The notes beneath the pieces are model-generated. The model searched no databases and was not told the origin of the DNA. It saw nothing but the letters and a program-made list of their open reading frames with translations. From NCBI RefSeq assembly GCF_039532215.1, contig NZ_BAAARN010000005.1, forward strand, positions 124,001 to 188,000: a stretch of DNA of 64,000 bases, read 5' to 3'. A program made the translations under genes and the position numbers. This DNA is from Pedococcus aerophilus. Lineage in GTDB: Bacteria; Actinomycetota; Actinomycetes; Actinomycetales; Dermatophilaceae. Shown in pieces: positions 35,765 through 44,745 of the stretch (within the stretch, counting starts at the first letter, position 1; each line of letters opens with the position of its first letter).

Positions 35765-37384
35765 ATGCAGTGGGCATCGGTGCTGTCGGTCGGCACGAGG
35801 CTGCGCCTCGCCCTGGCCATGCTCGCCGTGCTCTTCGCCACGCTCGACGACGCCCTCCTCACGGGCCTGCCGTGGATCCTGCTTGTCATCACCTTGGACC
35901 TCGCGGCCTCGGGGTTCGAGTACCTCAGCTCCAGCGGACGGGCCATCGGCCGGGTCCAGCTCATGGTCCTCTTCGGCGCCAGTGCCGCAGCCGCAGGCAT
36001 CGCGATGGGGTACGCCGGACCGTGGTCCAAGGTGCTCATCCTCATCCCGGCCTACCACGCAGGAGCGCGCTTCGCCCGACGCGGCGCCCTGATGGTCTTC
36101 GTCGTGGGCCTGCTCACCGGGGGCGGCACCCTCGTCGTCACCAAGGAGTACTCGGAGGGCGAGGTGCAGCGCATCCTGCTCGCCTCCGTCTTCGCCCTCG
36201 TCTTCGGCCTGCTGGGCGCCTGGTCCCACCGGATGCAGGTGGAGGAGGACGAGGCCGTCGTCGACCCCAACATCGCGGCCGAGGCCGGCCTGCTGCTGCG
36301 CCGCCTGCACGAGCTCGCCGAGACCCTCGACACCGGCTTCGACGCCCCCGCCTCCGCAGAGATGGCCCTGCAGGACTTGGCCACCCAGATGCGGGCCGCC
36401 CGCAGCGCCATCCTCGTGGGCTATGGCGACGACCCGGCCGTGCCGCTCGCCATCCGCGGCGCCGACCGCACCCCGTGGCCGGACCCCATGGAGGCGAGCT
36501 CGGTCCTGGCCCGGACGTGGCGCGAGGGTGTCCCCACGCTGTCCGAGTGGGCCGACGACCTGGTCGCGCGATCGGTGATCGTGGTGCCGCTCAACGACAA
36601 CAACGGCGACCGTCTCGGTCTCCTCGTGGCCGACCGCCCGCTGGTGACGCCGTTCACCGAGGAGGACCTGGTCGCCGCCGGCGAGGTCGCCTCGCGCCAC
36701 GCGGCCAACATCGACCTGTCGGTGCTCTTCGCCGGGCTGCGCGAGCGCGCGGGCCTCGAGGAGCGCGAGCGCCTCGCTCGCGAGATGCACGACGGCATCG
36801 CGCAGGAGATGGTCGCGCTGGCCTTCGGCATCGACTCGCTGCGACGCACGGCTCGCAACACCGAGTCTCCTCTCGCCGACGACCTCGACGGGCTCCGTGT
36901 GGAGGTCTCGCGCGTCCTGGCCGACCTGCGCCTGCACATCGCCGACCTGCGGATCGCCGTGCGACCCGACACGGGCCTCGGCGCCCTGATCGGTGCACGC
37001 CTGCAGAACTTCGGCTCCACGTCGGGCGTCACCACCCGAATGCACCTCAGCGAGAACGGCTTCCGCCTTCCTGCGCACACCGAGGTGCTCATCTACCGCC
37101 TGTTCCTGCAGGTGCTGGCCGATGCGCGGCACTCCCTCAACGCCGACACCGTCGAGGTCCGCCTCAACGTCGCGGCGCCGCGGGTGGAGCTGTGGGTCGC
37201 CCACAACGGCACGAGCTCGCTGGGCATCCGTGACTTCAGCGAGCACCCCCTCACCTCACTCGGGGGCGAGATCGTCGTCGAGCCGTATGCGGGCGACGGC
37301 GTCGCCATACGCATGCGCATGCGAGCCCGCGGCGCCTCGCCGTCGGCCACGCTTTCCAACGAAAGGATCCCCCAGCCGTCATGA
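35765..37384 (+). CDS. Membrane sensor kinase (HisKA_3) with degenerate ATPase domain
   Basis: A 539-residue protein. About five transmembrane segments occupy residues 12-155, a GAF-like domain about 180-320, then a HisKA_3 helix with the phosphoacceptor in EERERLAREMHDGIAQEM (His342). The C-terminal ATPase region is unusual: the N-box position reads IYRLFLQVLADARHSL, lacking the conserved Glu and Asn, and where the DxGxG G1 box should be there is WVAHNGTSSLG; no G2 box is seen. Phosphorylation by itself is therefore doubtful. The ATG follows GGGAGG, and TAGTCT near 35700 may be the -10. The stop overlaps its response regulator (ATGA). Confidence 0.85.
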   Translation: MQWASVLSVGTRLRLALAMLAVLFATLDDALLTGLPWILLVITLDLAASGFEYLSSSGRAIGRVQLMVLFGASAAAAGIAMGYAGPWSKVLILIPAYHAGARFARRGALMVFVVGLLTGGGTLVVTKEYSEGEVQRILLASVFALVFGLLGAWSHRMQVEEDEAVVDPNIAAEAGLLLRRLHELAETLDTGFDAPASAEMALQDLATQMRAARSAILVGYGDDPAVPLAIRGADRTPWPDPMEASSVLARTWREGVPTLSEWADDLVARSVIVVPLNDNNGDRLGLLVADRPLVTPFTEEDLVAAGEVASRHAANIDLSVLFAGLRERAGLEERERLAREMHDGIAQEMVALAFGIDSLRRTARNTESPLADDLDGLRVEVSRVLADLRLHIADLRIAVRPDTGLGALIGARLQNFGSTSGVTTRMHLSENGFRLPAHTEVLIYRLFLQVLADARHSLNADTVEVRLNVAAPRVELWVAHNGTSSLGIRDFSEHPLTSLGGEIVVEPYAGDGVAIRMRMRARGASPSATLSNERIPQPS

Positions 37385-38031
37385 CCATCAACGTCGTCGT
37401 GATCGACGATCACACCCTTGTCCGCGAGGCCGTGTGCCGCATGATCGACAGCGAGCCCGACCTTGCGGTCGTGGGTCAGGCTGGCGGCATCGCCGAGGGC
37501 CGCACCGTGCTGGCGCAGAGCCTCATCCACGTCCTGGTCGTGGACGTCTCCATGCCGGACGGGTCCGGCCTCGTGCTGGCTCGGGCGGCGCGCGAGGCCT
37601 CTCCCCGGCTCGGCATCGTCGTCCTGACGATGCACAACGACGACGAGACCCTGCTCGAGGCCCTCGACCTCGGTGCGTCGGCGCTCGTCCTCAAGTCGGC
37701 ACCCTCCGACGAGGTCATCGCGGCCGTCCGTCGTGCGGCGGTCGCCCCGGACGCGTTCATGGCCACCGGCCTCGCCGAGGCGCTGCGTCGCCGGGACTCC
37801 AGCGACAAGCCCAAGCTCACGCCGCGTGAGGCCGAGGTGCTCGACCGGCTCGTGGCAGGCGACTCGATCGCCGCGGTGGCCAAGCGCCTCTACATGAGCG
37901 AGTCGACCGTCAAGACCCACGTCTCCAAGGTGTACGAGAAGCTCGGCGCCCACAACCGCGCGTCGGCCGTGATGTCCGCCCTGCGTCTGGGCCTGGTGCG
38001 TGCCGAGTCGGTCGGGCAGACCCGCCGCTGA
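37381..38031 (+). CDS. NarL/FixJ-family response regulator
   Basis: A 216-residue response regulator. The receiver has the acidic pair in VVIDDHTL, phosphoacceptor Asp in VLVVDVSMP, Thr in VVLTMHND and Lys in LVLKSAPS, all intact. The LuxR-type HTH is LTPREAEVLDRLVAGDSIAAVAKRLYMSESTVKTHVSKVYEKL. It overlaps the preceding degenerate kinase by ATGA, so the pair forms a two-component operon. It converges on the Tad pilus operon across a perfect hairpin. Regulation of the pilus by this pair is a guess from proximity. Confidence 0.92.
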   Translation: MTINVVVIDDHTLVREAVCRMIDSEPDLAVVGQAGGIAEGRTVLAQSLIHVLVVDVSMPDGSGLVLARAAREASPRLGIVVLTMHNDDETLLEALDLGASALVLKSAPSDEVIAAVRRAAVAPDAFMATGLAEALRRRDSSDKPKLTPREAEVLDRLVAGDSIAAVAKRLYMSESTVKTHVSKVYEKLGAHNRASAVMSALRLGLVRAESVGQTRR

Positions 38032-38075
38032 CGGGTTGCCTCACGCGGCTGTCACCGACGTCGCTCACCCACACG

Positions 38076-38117
38076 CGCAGAAGCGGCCAGCCCCTCCGGG
38101 TTCTGGCCGCTTCTGCG
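38076..38117. terminator. Bidirectional terminator between response regulator and tad operon
   Basis: A perfect 15-bp stem: arms 38076-38090 (CGCAGAAGCGGCCAG) and 38103-38117, with a 12-nt loop, located between the convergent stop codons at 38031 and 38139. Confidence 0.88.
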
Positions 38118-38138
38118 TGTTCGGTGTGAGCTCGGGGC

Positions 38139-39065
38139 TCAGAAACCGCCGCCACTGCTGAAGGTGTCGACGATACGGATGGCGCCGGGACCGATGATGA
38201 CGATGAACAGCGCCGGGAAGATGAACAGCAGCATCGGGAAGAGGATCTTGACCGGGACCTTCTGGGCCTTCTCCTCGGCCCGCTGACGACGGACGAGGCG
38301 CATCTGGTTGGACTGCTCGCGCAGCACCGCACCGATGGGCAGACCCAGGCGATCGGCCTGGACGAGCGCGCTGACGAAGGTCTTGGCCTCGGCGACCGTG
38401 GTGCGTCGGGCCAGCGAGCTAAAGGCTTCGCCGCGCGACTTGCCGATCTGGATCTCGGACAGCACGCGGGCGAACTCGCCGGCGATCGGCCCGGTGGTCG
38501 CCTTGGCCACCTGCATGAGGGCTGCGTCGAATCCCTGGCCGGCCTCGACACACACGGTGAGCATGTCGAGGGCGTCGGCCAGGCCGAGCCTCAGCTCCTC
38601 CTGGCGCTTCTGTCCGGCATTCATGAGCAGCAGGTCCGGGAGGAAGAACCCGAGGGCTGCACCGATCGTCGCGAAGAGCAGGCCGCGCAGGCTGAACCCG
38701 CCGAGGACGAGTCCGATCAGCGCGAGGACCAGCAACCCGGCGCCCTTGGCGCCCATGATCCGCTCGGCCGTCCAGGTGCCGGGGTTGCCGGCGAGGTCGA
38801 GTCGTCGGCCCAGGCCTTCCTGCGTCCCGTTCGGGGACAGCTTCGCGGCCAGCGACCGCGTCTTGGCCAGCGCCGGGAGGACGATGCGGTCCATCAGCGG
38901 GAGGTCGGACTTGCTCACCTCGCGCTTGTCGATCGTCTTCTCGATGATCTCGAGCGAGCGAGCCACGCCGGTGGTCTCCCCCGCTCCGGACGCCACGGCG
39001 ATCACGATGGTGGCTAGGGCGCCGCCGATGGCGACGAGCCCGACGATCAGCAACAGGGATCCCAT
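38139..39065 (-). CDS. tadC: TadC-like inner-membrane platform protein (T2SS F family)
   Basis: A 308-residue protein with an N-terminal transmembrane segment (about 2-25), a hydrophobic pair near 105-150, the GspF/TadC cytoplasmic domain with ELRLGLADALDMLTVCVEAGQGFDAALMQVA, and a C-terminal transmembrane segment (FPMLLFIFPALFIVIIGPGAI). With TadB it forms the platform for Flp pilus assembly driven by the CpaF ATPase. Its start is one base after the TadB stop, so the genes are co-transcribed. It is the last gene of the leftward tad operon. Confidence 0.9.
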   Translation of the reverse strand: MGSLLLIVGLVAIGGALATIVIAVASGAGETTGVARSLEIIEKTIDKREVSKSDLPLMDRIVLPALAKTRSLAAKLSPNGTQEGLGRRLDLAGNPGTWTAERIMGAKGAGLLVLALIGLVLGGFSLRGLLFATIGAALGFFLPDLLLMNAGQKRQEELRLGLADALDMLTVCVEAGQGFDAALMQVAKATTGPIAGEFARVLSEIQIGKSRGEAFSSLARRTTVAEAKTFVSALVQADRLGLPIGAVLREQSNQMRLVRRQRAEEKAQKVPVKILFPMLLFIFPALFIVIIGPGAIRIVDTFSSGGGF

Positions 39066-39066
39066 G

Positions 39067-41049
39067 TCAGACCTTCACATCCACGAGCTTGTTCATCCAG
39101 AACATCCCGATGCCGAGCGAGACGATCCCGACGGCCAGCATGACCAGACCCAGGGGCCTGGTCCACAAGAGCTCGACGTACTCGCGGTTGCTCTTCATGG
39201 TGAACAGGAAGATGCCGATCGGGAGGGCGATGAGGATGTAGGCGGAGAGCCGGCCCTCGGCCGAGAGCGCCCGGACGTGTCGGGTCAGCTCCTCCCGCTC
39301 ACGCAGGGTCTTGGCGGTGGTCCGCATGGTCTCGGCGAGGTTGCCACCGACCTCACGCTGGATGCGGATGGCCATCGCGGTCCAGCGCATGTTGCCGCTG
39401 TCCATCCGGTCGGACAGCCGCTCGAGGGACTCCGCGATGTCGGCACCGATGCGCGTCTCCGCCAGCGCCCGGGAGAACTCCTTGGCAGCGGGTTCGGCAG
39501 CGTCCTTGGCCACGGCATCGAGCGCCTGCGGGAGGGAGAACCCGGTCGACAGGCTGCTGGCGATGAGGGTGAGGACGTCGGGGAGCATGTGGTCGAACTT
39601 CTTCGCCCGGCGCTTGGCGAGGAACCGCAGGACGACTGCGGGCATGACCCAGCCGAAGATGAAGCCCAGGACCAGGGCGACAGCCGTCATGATCAGGCCA
39701 CCGTTGAAGACGAGCAGCGAGACGGCCATGCCCACCGCCAACGCGACGATCCGCAGGACCCACCACTCGCCGGGACGCAGCGGGAGGTCAGCACGCTCGA
39801 TGAGCGCCATCGTCTTGCTGGTGGACTCTCGCCCCTCCATCATCCGGTCGCCGAGGAACACCAGGCTCTCGGACACCGCAGTCTGACGCTGCTTCTTGCC
39901 CTTGACCGGCGCACCGGGGGCGACGTACTGGTCGATGCTGTCGACTCGGGTCTGTCGGCCCGACTTCATCGACCCGCTCGAGAGCGCGATTCCCGCACCG
40001 ACCAGGCCGAGGAACACCGCACCGAGGGCGAGTCCGAGCATCGGGGAGACGTTGACGACCGGGAGGGTTCCACCGGGCTTGGACGCCTCGATGACGTTCT
40101 CGGTGGGGCCCACGATCGGCACGGTCGACGCGGCGGTCGACGTCGCCTTGACGGCGACCCCCTCACCGAAGTCCACGAGGGCGGTGGTGCTGAAGTCCTT
40201 GCCGCCGGCGACGCCGGAGACCTTGATGTTCTGGACCGCGGTCACACCGGGCGGGAGCGGGAGCGAGAAGGTGAGCTGTGAGGCGAGGGTCTTGGCAGCC
40301 GTGGTGAAGGCGCTGGCGACGGCGCCGGCGTTGGCGGCCGAGACGACCGATCCCCCACCTGCCGTCGCGAACCCCTTGAGCACCGAGACGTTGCCCTCGG
40401 TCGACTTGAACGACACGGCCTCGGCGCGGACTCCGTTGGTCTTCAGGGCCGCAGTGGCCTGGGCCTGGCTGGCCTTGCTGGCGGTGTCACCACCGTCGGA
40501 CAGCAGCAGGATGCTGCGCTCCCCCTTGGTACCCAGCGTCTTCACGGCGAGGGTGACGCCGTCGTAGAGCGCGGTCTCGCCGTCGGACTCGAGGTCGTTC
40601 ACCGCGGACTGGACCTTGCCCTGGTCCGCGGTGGGTGCGAGCTTCACGACGGCCTTGCCCGAGAAGGCGACCAGTCCGACGCGGACGTCGTCGGGCACGC
40701 TCTTGAGGAAGGCGGCGACCGCGGTGCGGACCGTCGCCATACCGGCCTCACCCATGGAGCCACTCGTGTCGACCACGAGCATCGCCGACCGGGCCACGGG
40801 CGTGCCCTGGCCGGAGGTGATGGCGTCCACCGGGTAGTTCTTCCCCGACACGGTGATGCTGAGGCCGGGGTCGATGTTCGCTCCGCCCGCGGCAGAGATG
40901 AGGCCGATGAGGTTGCCGTTCTTCGCCTCGATGCCGGTGATGTTCACGACGGGGGCCGGTGCGGCCGAGGCGGTGGACATCCCGGCGAACAGCGCGGCCG
41001 AGGCGAGGGCCACGACGGCACCCCACCTGCGGGGCACACGAAGGAGCAT
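39067..41049 (-). CDS. vWA-TadB fusion (T2SS F family with extracytoplasmic von Willebrand A domain)
   Basis: A 660-residue two-part protein. Residues 1-29 form a signal peptide (ending near ASAAPA). Residues about 85-260 form a vWA domain with the MIDAS motif DTSGS (94-98), a Thr in the second MIDAS loop region and SILLLSDGGDT as third. A transmembrane helix follows at about 336-358. The rest is TadB-like, with two helices near 430-475, the GspF domain (MLPDVLTLIASSLSTGFSLPQALD onward, 490-620) and helices at about 602-655. TadB normally has about 300 residues; here the N-terminal half is extra. The fused domain would face outside, positioned to bind metal-dependent ligands or pilus subunits. 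Overlaps cpaF by one base (TGATG). Confidence 0.88.
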   Translation of the reverse strand: MLLRVPRRWGAVVALASAALFAGMSTASAAPAPVVNITGIEAKNGNLIGLISAAGGANIDPGLSITVSGKNYPVDAITSGQGTPVARSAMLVVDTSGSMGEAGMATVRTAVAAFLKSVPDDVRVGLVAFSGKAVVKLAPTADQGKVQSAVNDLESDGETALYDGVTLAVKTLGTKGERSILLLSDGGDTASKASQAQATAALKTNGVRAEAVSFKSTEGNVSVLKGFATAGGGSVVSAANAGAVASAFTTAAKTLASQLTFSLPLPPGVTAVQNIKVSGVAGGKDFSTTALVDFGEGVAVKATSTAASTVPIVGPTENVIEASKPGGTLPVVNVSPMLGLALGAVFLGLVGAGIALSSGSMKSGRQTRVDSIDQYVAPGAPVKGKKQRQTAVSESLVFLGDRMMEGRESTSKTMALIERADLPLRPGEWWVLRIVALAVGMAVSLLVFNGGLIMTAVALVLGFIFGWVMPAVVLRFLAKRRAKKFDHMLPDVLTLIASSLSTGFSLPQALDAVAKDAAEPAAKEFSRALAETRIGADIAESLERLSDRMDSGNMRWTAMAIRIQREVGGNLAETMRTTAKTLREREELTRHVRALSAEGRLSAYILIALPIGIFLFTMKSNREYVELLWTRPLGLVMLAVGIVSLGIGMFWMNKLVDVKV

Positions 41050-42425
41050 CAGATCCCCCGGACGAAGATGTCTGGGGCCAGCTCGATGCCCTGGTCGTGC
41101 AGCTCGGTGGCGAACTTGGGACGCAGGCCGGTGCTCTTGAGGGTGCCCTTGAAGCGGCCCTGCTCGTCGCGGCCGGCGCTGTAGTCGAAGACGAACAGGT
41201 CCTGCATGGTGATGACGTCGCTCTCCATGCCGACCACCTCGCTGATGGCGGTCACGCGGCGTGAGCCGTCCTTGAGGCGGGCCTGCTGGATCACCATGTC
41301 GACAGCGCCTGCGACCTGCTCGCGGATGGCGCGGACCGGGAGGTCGACACCGGCCATGAGGACCATGGTCTCGAGGCGGGAGAGGCTGTCACGCGGGGTG
41401 TTGGCGTGGACGGTGGTGAGCGAGCCGTCGTGACCGGTGTTCATGGCCTGGAGCATGTCGAGGGCGGCGCCGTCACGGCACTCACCGACGACGATGCGGT
41501 CGGGACGCATACGCAGCGAGTTCTTCACCAGCTCGCGGATCGGGATGGAGCCACGACCCTCGATGTTGGCGGGGCGCGACTCCAGGCGCAGGACGTGGTC
41601 CTGGTGCAGCTGGAGCTCGGCCGCGTCCTCGATGGTGACGATGCGCTCGTCGTCGGGGATGAACGAGGAGACGACGTTGAGCAGGGTCGTCTTTCCGGAG
41701 CCGGTACCACCGGAGATGACGATGTTGCGGCGACCACGGACGCAGGCCGACAGGAAGTCGCGGACCTGCGGCGTGAACGTGCCGAAGGCGATGAGGTCCT
41801 TGTCCGTGAAGGGGTCGGTCGCGAACTTTCGGATGGTGAGCAGCGAGCCGTCGAGGGCGATCGGCGGGATGACGGCGTTGACACGCGAGCCGTCGGGCAG
41901 GCGGGCGTCCACGAGCGGGCTGGCCTCGTCGACACGACGACCGACGCGGCCGACGATCTTGTCGATCGTGCGACGCAGGTGGGCGTCGGAGCTGAACCGC
42001 GCCTCGACCGGGTAGAGCTTTCCGGCGCGCTCGACGTAGATGGAGTCCGGACCGTTGACCATGATCTCGGAGATCTCCGAGTCACGCAGCAGCGGCTCGA
42101 GGGGCCCGTGGCCAAGGATCTCGTCCGCGACCTCCTGGGAGATGCGGGTGCGGTCCGCGAGGGACAGCGGGGTCTCCTCGTGGTCGATGACCTCCTGCAG
42201 CGTGTGCCGCACCTTGGTCTCGAGCTCGGACTGGTCGAGGTGGGGGTCGTAGAGCTGCGGGCCCAGGGAGTCCAGGAGGGCCTGGTGGACGCTGGCCTTG
42301 ACCGCGGAGAACGGGTCGACGACCCGCTGGCGCTCGTTGGCCGCGGGCGCCGGCGTGCCGCTGACGGCGTCGCTGGCGGCCTGCTGGGAACGACGGACGT
42401 TTTCCAGGCGCTCGGCGAGACTCAT
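41049..42425 (-). CDS. cpaF: CpaF/TadA secretion ATPase
   Basis: A 458-residue CpaF/TadA-family ATPase. Landmarks are VNGPDSIYVERAGKL in the N-terminal domain, the P-loop ISGGTGSGKTTLLN near residue 240, the Asp box TIEDAAELQL, the Walker B region RIVVGECRDGAALDML and the His box GHDGSLTTVHANT. It powers Flp pilus assembly at the inner membrane through TadB and TadC. The ATG at 42425 has AGGAGG 7 nt upstream and overlaps the cpaE stop (ATGA). Nothing essential is missing. Confidence 0.95.
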   Translation of the reverse strand: MSLAERLENVRRSQQAASDAVSGTPAPAANERQRVVDPFSAVKASVHQALLDSLGPQLYDPHLDQSELETKVRHTLQEVIDHEETPLSLADRTRISQEVADEILGHGPLEPLLRDSEISEIMVNGPDSIYVERAGKLYPVEARFSSDAHLRRTIDKIVGRVGRRVDEASPLVDARLPDGSRVNAVIPPIALDGSLLTIRKFATDPFTDKDLIAFGTFTPQVRDFLSACVRGRRNIVISGGTGSGKTTLLNVVSSFIPDDERIVTIEDAAELQLHQDHVLRLESRPANIEGRGSIPIRELVKNSLRMRPDRIVVGECRDGAALDMLQAMNTGHDGSLTTVHANTPRDSLSRLETMVLMAGVDLPVRAIREQVAGAVDMVIQQARLKDGSRRVTAISEVVGMESDVITMQDLFVFDYSAGRDEQGRFKGTLKSTGLRPKFATELHDQGIELAPDIFVRGI

Positions 42426-43627
42426 CGGTTTCCTCCTCGGGAGAGCGACCAACGGCTCGTGCGTCCACTGGGCGTTGAACCAGACTTCTGGTCGGCGTTG
42501 GATGCCGCGCCGGGCTCCGGCTGGCGCACGAAGCGCTCGGCGAGCTCGCGCAGGGCGACGCTGACGGGGTGCTTGGGCTCGTCGAGGATGATCGGCACGC
42601 CACGGTTGACCGAGGCGGGGACCGCGGTGCTGTTGGGCACCATGATCGCGATGTCCTGCTTGAGTGCCGCGACGACGTCCTCGGCGCGCAGGCCGACCTT
42701 GGCGTCGGAGCGGTTGAGGACGATCAGCCGGGTGTCCTTGGGGTTGCCCAGCAGGTCGAGGGTGTCGAGGGTCAGCCGCAGGTTCTTCACGGCCGGGATG
42801 TCGAGCGTCGCGATCAGCACGAGCAGGTCGCTGTCGTCGAAGGCCGCGAGGACGTGCGAGGTGAAGGCCGGGGGCGTGTCCAGCAGGACGTAGTCGTAGT
42901 GGCGCTTCGCCACGCGGATCAGCTCACCGACGGTGGATCCGGGGATGCGGTCGGCGTCGCTCGGCTCGGCCGGTGCGCTGATGGTGTCCAGGCCGCTGTC
43001 GTGCTTGGTCACGACGGACTTGATGGCCTGCTCGTCGATGTGGCCGGCCATGCTGACCAGGTCGATGATGGAGTTCTGGGGCAGCATCTGCAGGCTGATC
43101 CCGACGTCACCGAAGGCGAGGTCGAGGTCGATGAGCAGCACCTTGGAGCCCGTGGAGGCCAGGTAGGTCGACAGGTTCGTCGCGAAGGTCGTCTTGCCCA
43201 CGCCACCCTTGGCGGAGAAGATCGTGACGACACGGGCCGACTTGAGCACACCACCGGTGTCGGCGGTGTGCCCCGCGACCCGCGAGGTCAGCTCGCGGCT
43301 GCGACGGGCTGCATCGGCCAGGCCGGTCAGGTCGTCGGCCGTGATGACCTCGCGCACGCCGGAGCGCAGCGCCTGGCCCAGCACGTTGACGTCGAGGCGA
43401 CGACGCAGCAGGAGCACGCCGATCTCGGGTCGCTCGACCCGGGCGAACTCGCTGAACTGGCAGGCGCCTTCCATGTCGACGTCCGGGCCGATCAGCACGA
43501 GCTGCTCGTGCGGCGCGTCCTCGAGGGCGCGCACCATGGCGGCCTGGGTGTCGACTCGGTTCACCTCGCCGACGGCGAAGTCGTAGCGATCAGTAGCCGC
43601 AGGGTCCGCATCCCACAACAGCGTCAT
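42422..43627 (-). CDS. cpaE: CpaE/TadZ-type localisation ATPase
   Basis: A 401-residue protein with a receiver-like N-terminal domain (about 1-125) and a MinD/ParA ATPase domain whose deviant Walker A IFSAKGGVGKTTFATNLS is complete. VLLIDLDLAFGDVG and YDYVLLDTPP are the later motifs. TadZ/CpaE proteins place the pilus machine at the cell pole or membrane. The ATG at 43627 has TAGGAG upstream. A Ser/Arg-rich C-terminus extends past the ATPase fold. Contrast with its paralogue at 21995-23263, which has lost both lysines. Confidence 0.92.
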   Translation of the reverse strand: MTLLWDADPAATDRYDFAVGEVNRVDTQAAMVRALEDAPHEQLVLIGPDVDMEGACQFSEFARVERPEIGVLLLRRRLDVNVLGQALRSGVREVITADDLTGLADAARRSRELTSRVAGHTADTGGVLKSARVVTIFSAKGGVGKTTFATNLSTYLASTGSKVLLIDLDLAFGDVGISLQMLPQNSIIDLVSMAGHIDEQAIKSVVTKHDSGLDTISAPAEPSDADRIPGSTVGELIRVAKRHYDYVLLDTPPAFTSHVLAAFDDSDLLVLIATLDIPAVKNLRLTLDTLDLLGNPKDTRLIVLNRSDAKVGLRAEDVVAALKQDIAIMVPNSTAVPASVNRGVPIILDEPKHPVSVALRELAERFVRQPEPGAASNADQKSGSTPSGRTSRWSLSRGGNR

Positions 43628-43636
43628 AACGAGCTC

Positions 43637-44410
43637 CTACTTGGAGAAGAGTGATGCTTCGGAAACAACCTTGCCGAGGTCGATCTTCGCATCAGTGCCG
43701 CGCAGGGCGGCGTAGAGCGAGCCGGTCTGGATGCCGTGCACCAGCCGGGTGGCGTCGGCCGGGGTGACGGCGACGGTCATGAGGGCACCGAGGACCGGTG
43801 CGGGGGCTGCTTCCTCGCCGGCGACCGGAGCCGCAGCAGGGGTGAGGGAGGCCTGGCCCATGGCGATGATGAGGACGTCGTCGAGCAGGACGCGGGTGGA
43901 CTGTCCCCCGGCGCTGGCCGCCCCGTCGGTGGCGCTCGCCTTGGTGGCGGTGGCCGCGTAGGTGTCGTACAGGACGACCTTGGAGCCGGGCGTGAGGAAC
44001 GTGCCGACCCGGGCAGGGTCGGACAGCTGCACCGCGACGGCGACCATGCCTGCCGGTACCTCGATGGCCTTCTCCCCCACCGGCTTCACGCCGAAGCGGT
44101 CGGCCAGGACGTACTCGCCGGGCTGGATGTCGGTGGTCGCGTAGAGGCCACCGTTGCTGCCGTCGACACCCGCGAGGGCACCGGCAGGCACTCCGGCCGC
44201 GGCGATCGAGGTCTTGATGATGAGGCCGTTCTGCACCGAGTCCTTGAGGGTGGTGCCGGCAGGGACGAGCGACTGGACGACGTAGACGCTGGTGGGCTGC
44301 TGGGCAGCCACGGCACGGGCGTCAGCCCCGCGCGCATAGAGCAGCACGGCCGTGACGCCCACCAGGGCGACGAGGGCGGCGGCGAAGATGGCGACGAGTC
44401 TGCGTCCCAT
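43637..44410 (-). CDS. cpaB: Flp pilus assembly protein CpaB/RcpC
   Basis: A 257-residue protein with one N-terminal transmembrane segment (LVAIFAAALVALVGVTAVLLYA, about 5-26) and an SAF/CpaB domain beginning YVVQSLVPAGTTLKDSVQ, with the central RCPC beta segment MVAVAVQLSDPARVGTFLTPGSKVVLYDTY. An Ala/Pro-rich linker precedes the last strand block. It guides the Flp fibre through the envelope. It stops 10 bp before cpaE, whose ribosome-binding site overlaps the stop. Second gene group of the operon, after the pilins. Confidence 0.9.
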   Translation of the reverse strand: MGRRLVAIFAAALVALVGVTAVLLYARGADARAVAAQQPTSVYVVQSLVPAGTTLKDSVQNGLIIKTSIAAAGVPAGALAGVDGSNGGLYATTDIQPGEYVLADRFGVKPVGEKAIEVPAGMVAVAVQLSDPARVGTFLTPGSKVVLYDTYAATATKASATDGAASAGGQSTRVLLDDVLIIAMGQASLTPAAAPVAGEEAAPAPVLGALMTVAVTPADATRLVHGIQTGSLYAALRGTDAKIDLGKVVSEASLFSK

Positions 44411-44444
44411 GGTGGTGTGTGTCCTCGTGGTTGGGAGTGCGTGG

Positions 44445-44690
44445 CTACAGAGCGCCGGCCGGGACGTGGAACAGCTGGATCGTGTTCTGCCCGAACAGCG
44501 TGACGGCGCCGATGATGACGATCGCGATGAGCGTGACCATCAGGGCGTACTCGGCGGAGGTGGCTCCGTGGTCGCCCCGGCGTGCACCGGGGCGACCACG
44601 GACCAGCTCGCCGACGAAGGTCATGGTGGACGACGAGATCGTCCGTCGGAGGCCGCGAGCGGCCCTCCTGGGCGTTGAGCGTGCGTTCAC
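44445..44690 (-). CDS. Flp-family type IVb pilin, long leader
   Basis: An 81-residue prepilin. A basic leader of about 40 residues (many Arg) ends at the prepilin peptidase site G|ATSAE, followed by the hydrophobic helix YALMVTLIAIVIIGAVTLFG. The Glu at +5 is present. The leader is about twice the usual Flp length. GTG at 44690 is preferred to ATG at 44693 because AAGGAGG then has workable spacing. Cleavage would need a TadV/CpaA-like peptidase, absent from this window. It lies between the second pilin and cpaB. Confidence 0.82.
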   Translation of the reverse strand: MNARSTPRRAARGLRRTISSSTMTFVGELVRGRPGARRGDHGATSAEYALMVTLIAIVIIGAVTLFGQNTIQLFHVPAGAL

Positions 44691-44745
44691 CATGTCCTCC
44701 TTGGTCCGCGGGCTGGATGTTTGCCCGTCGGTCCCGTGTGGTTCG

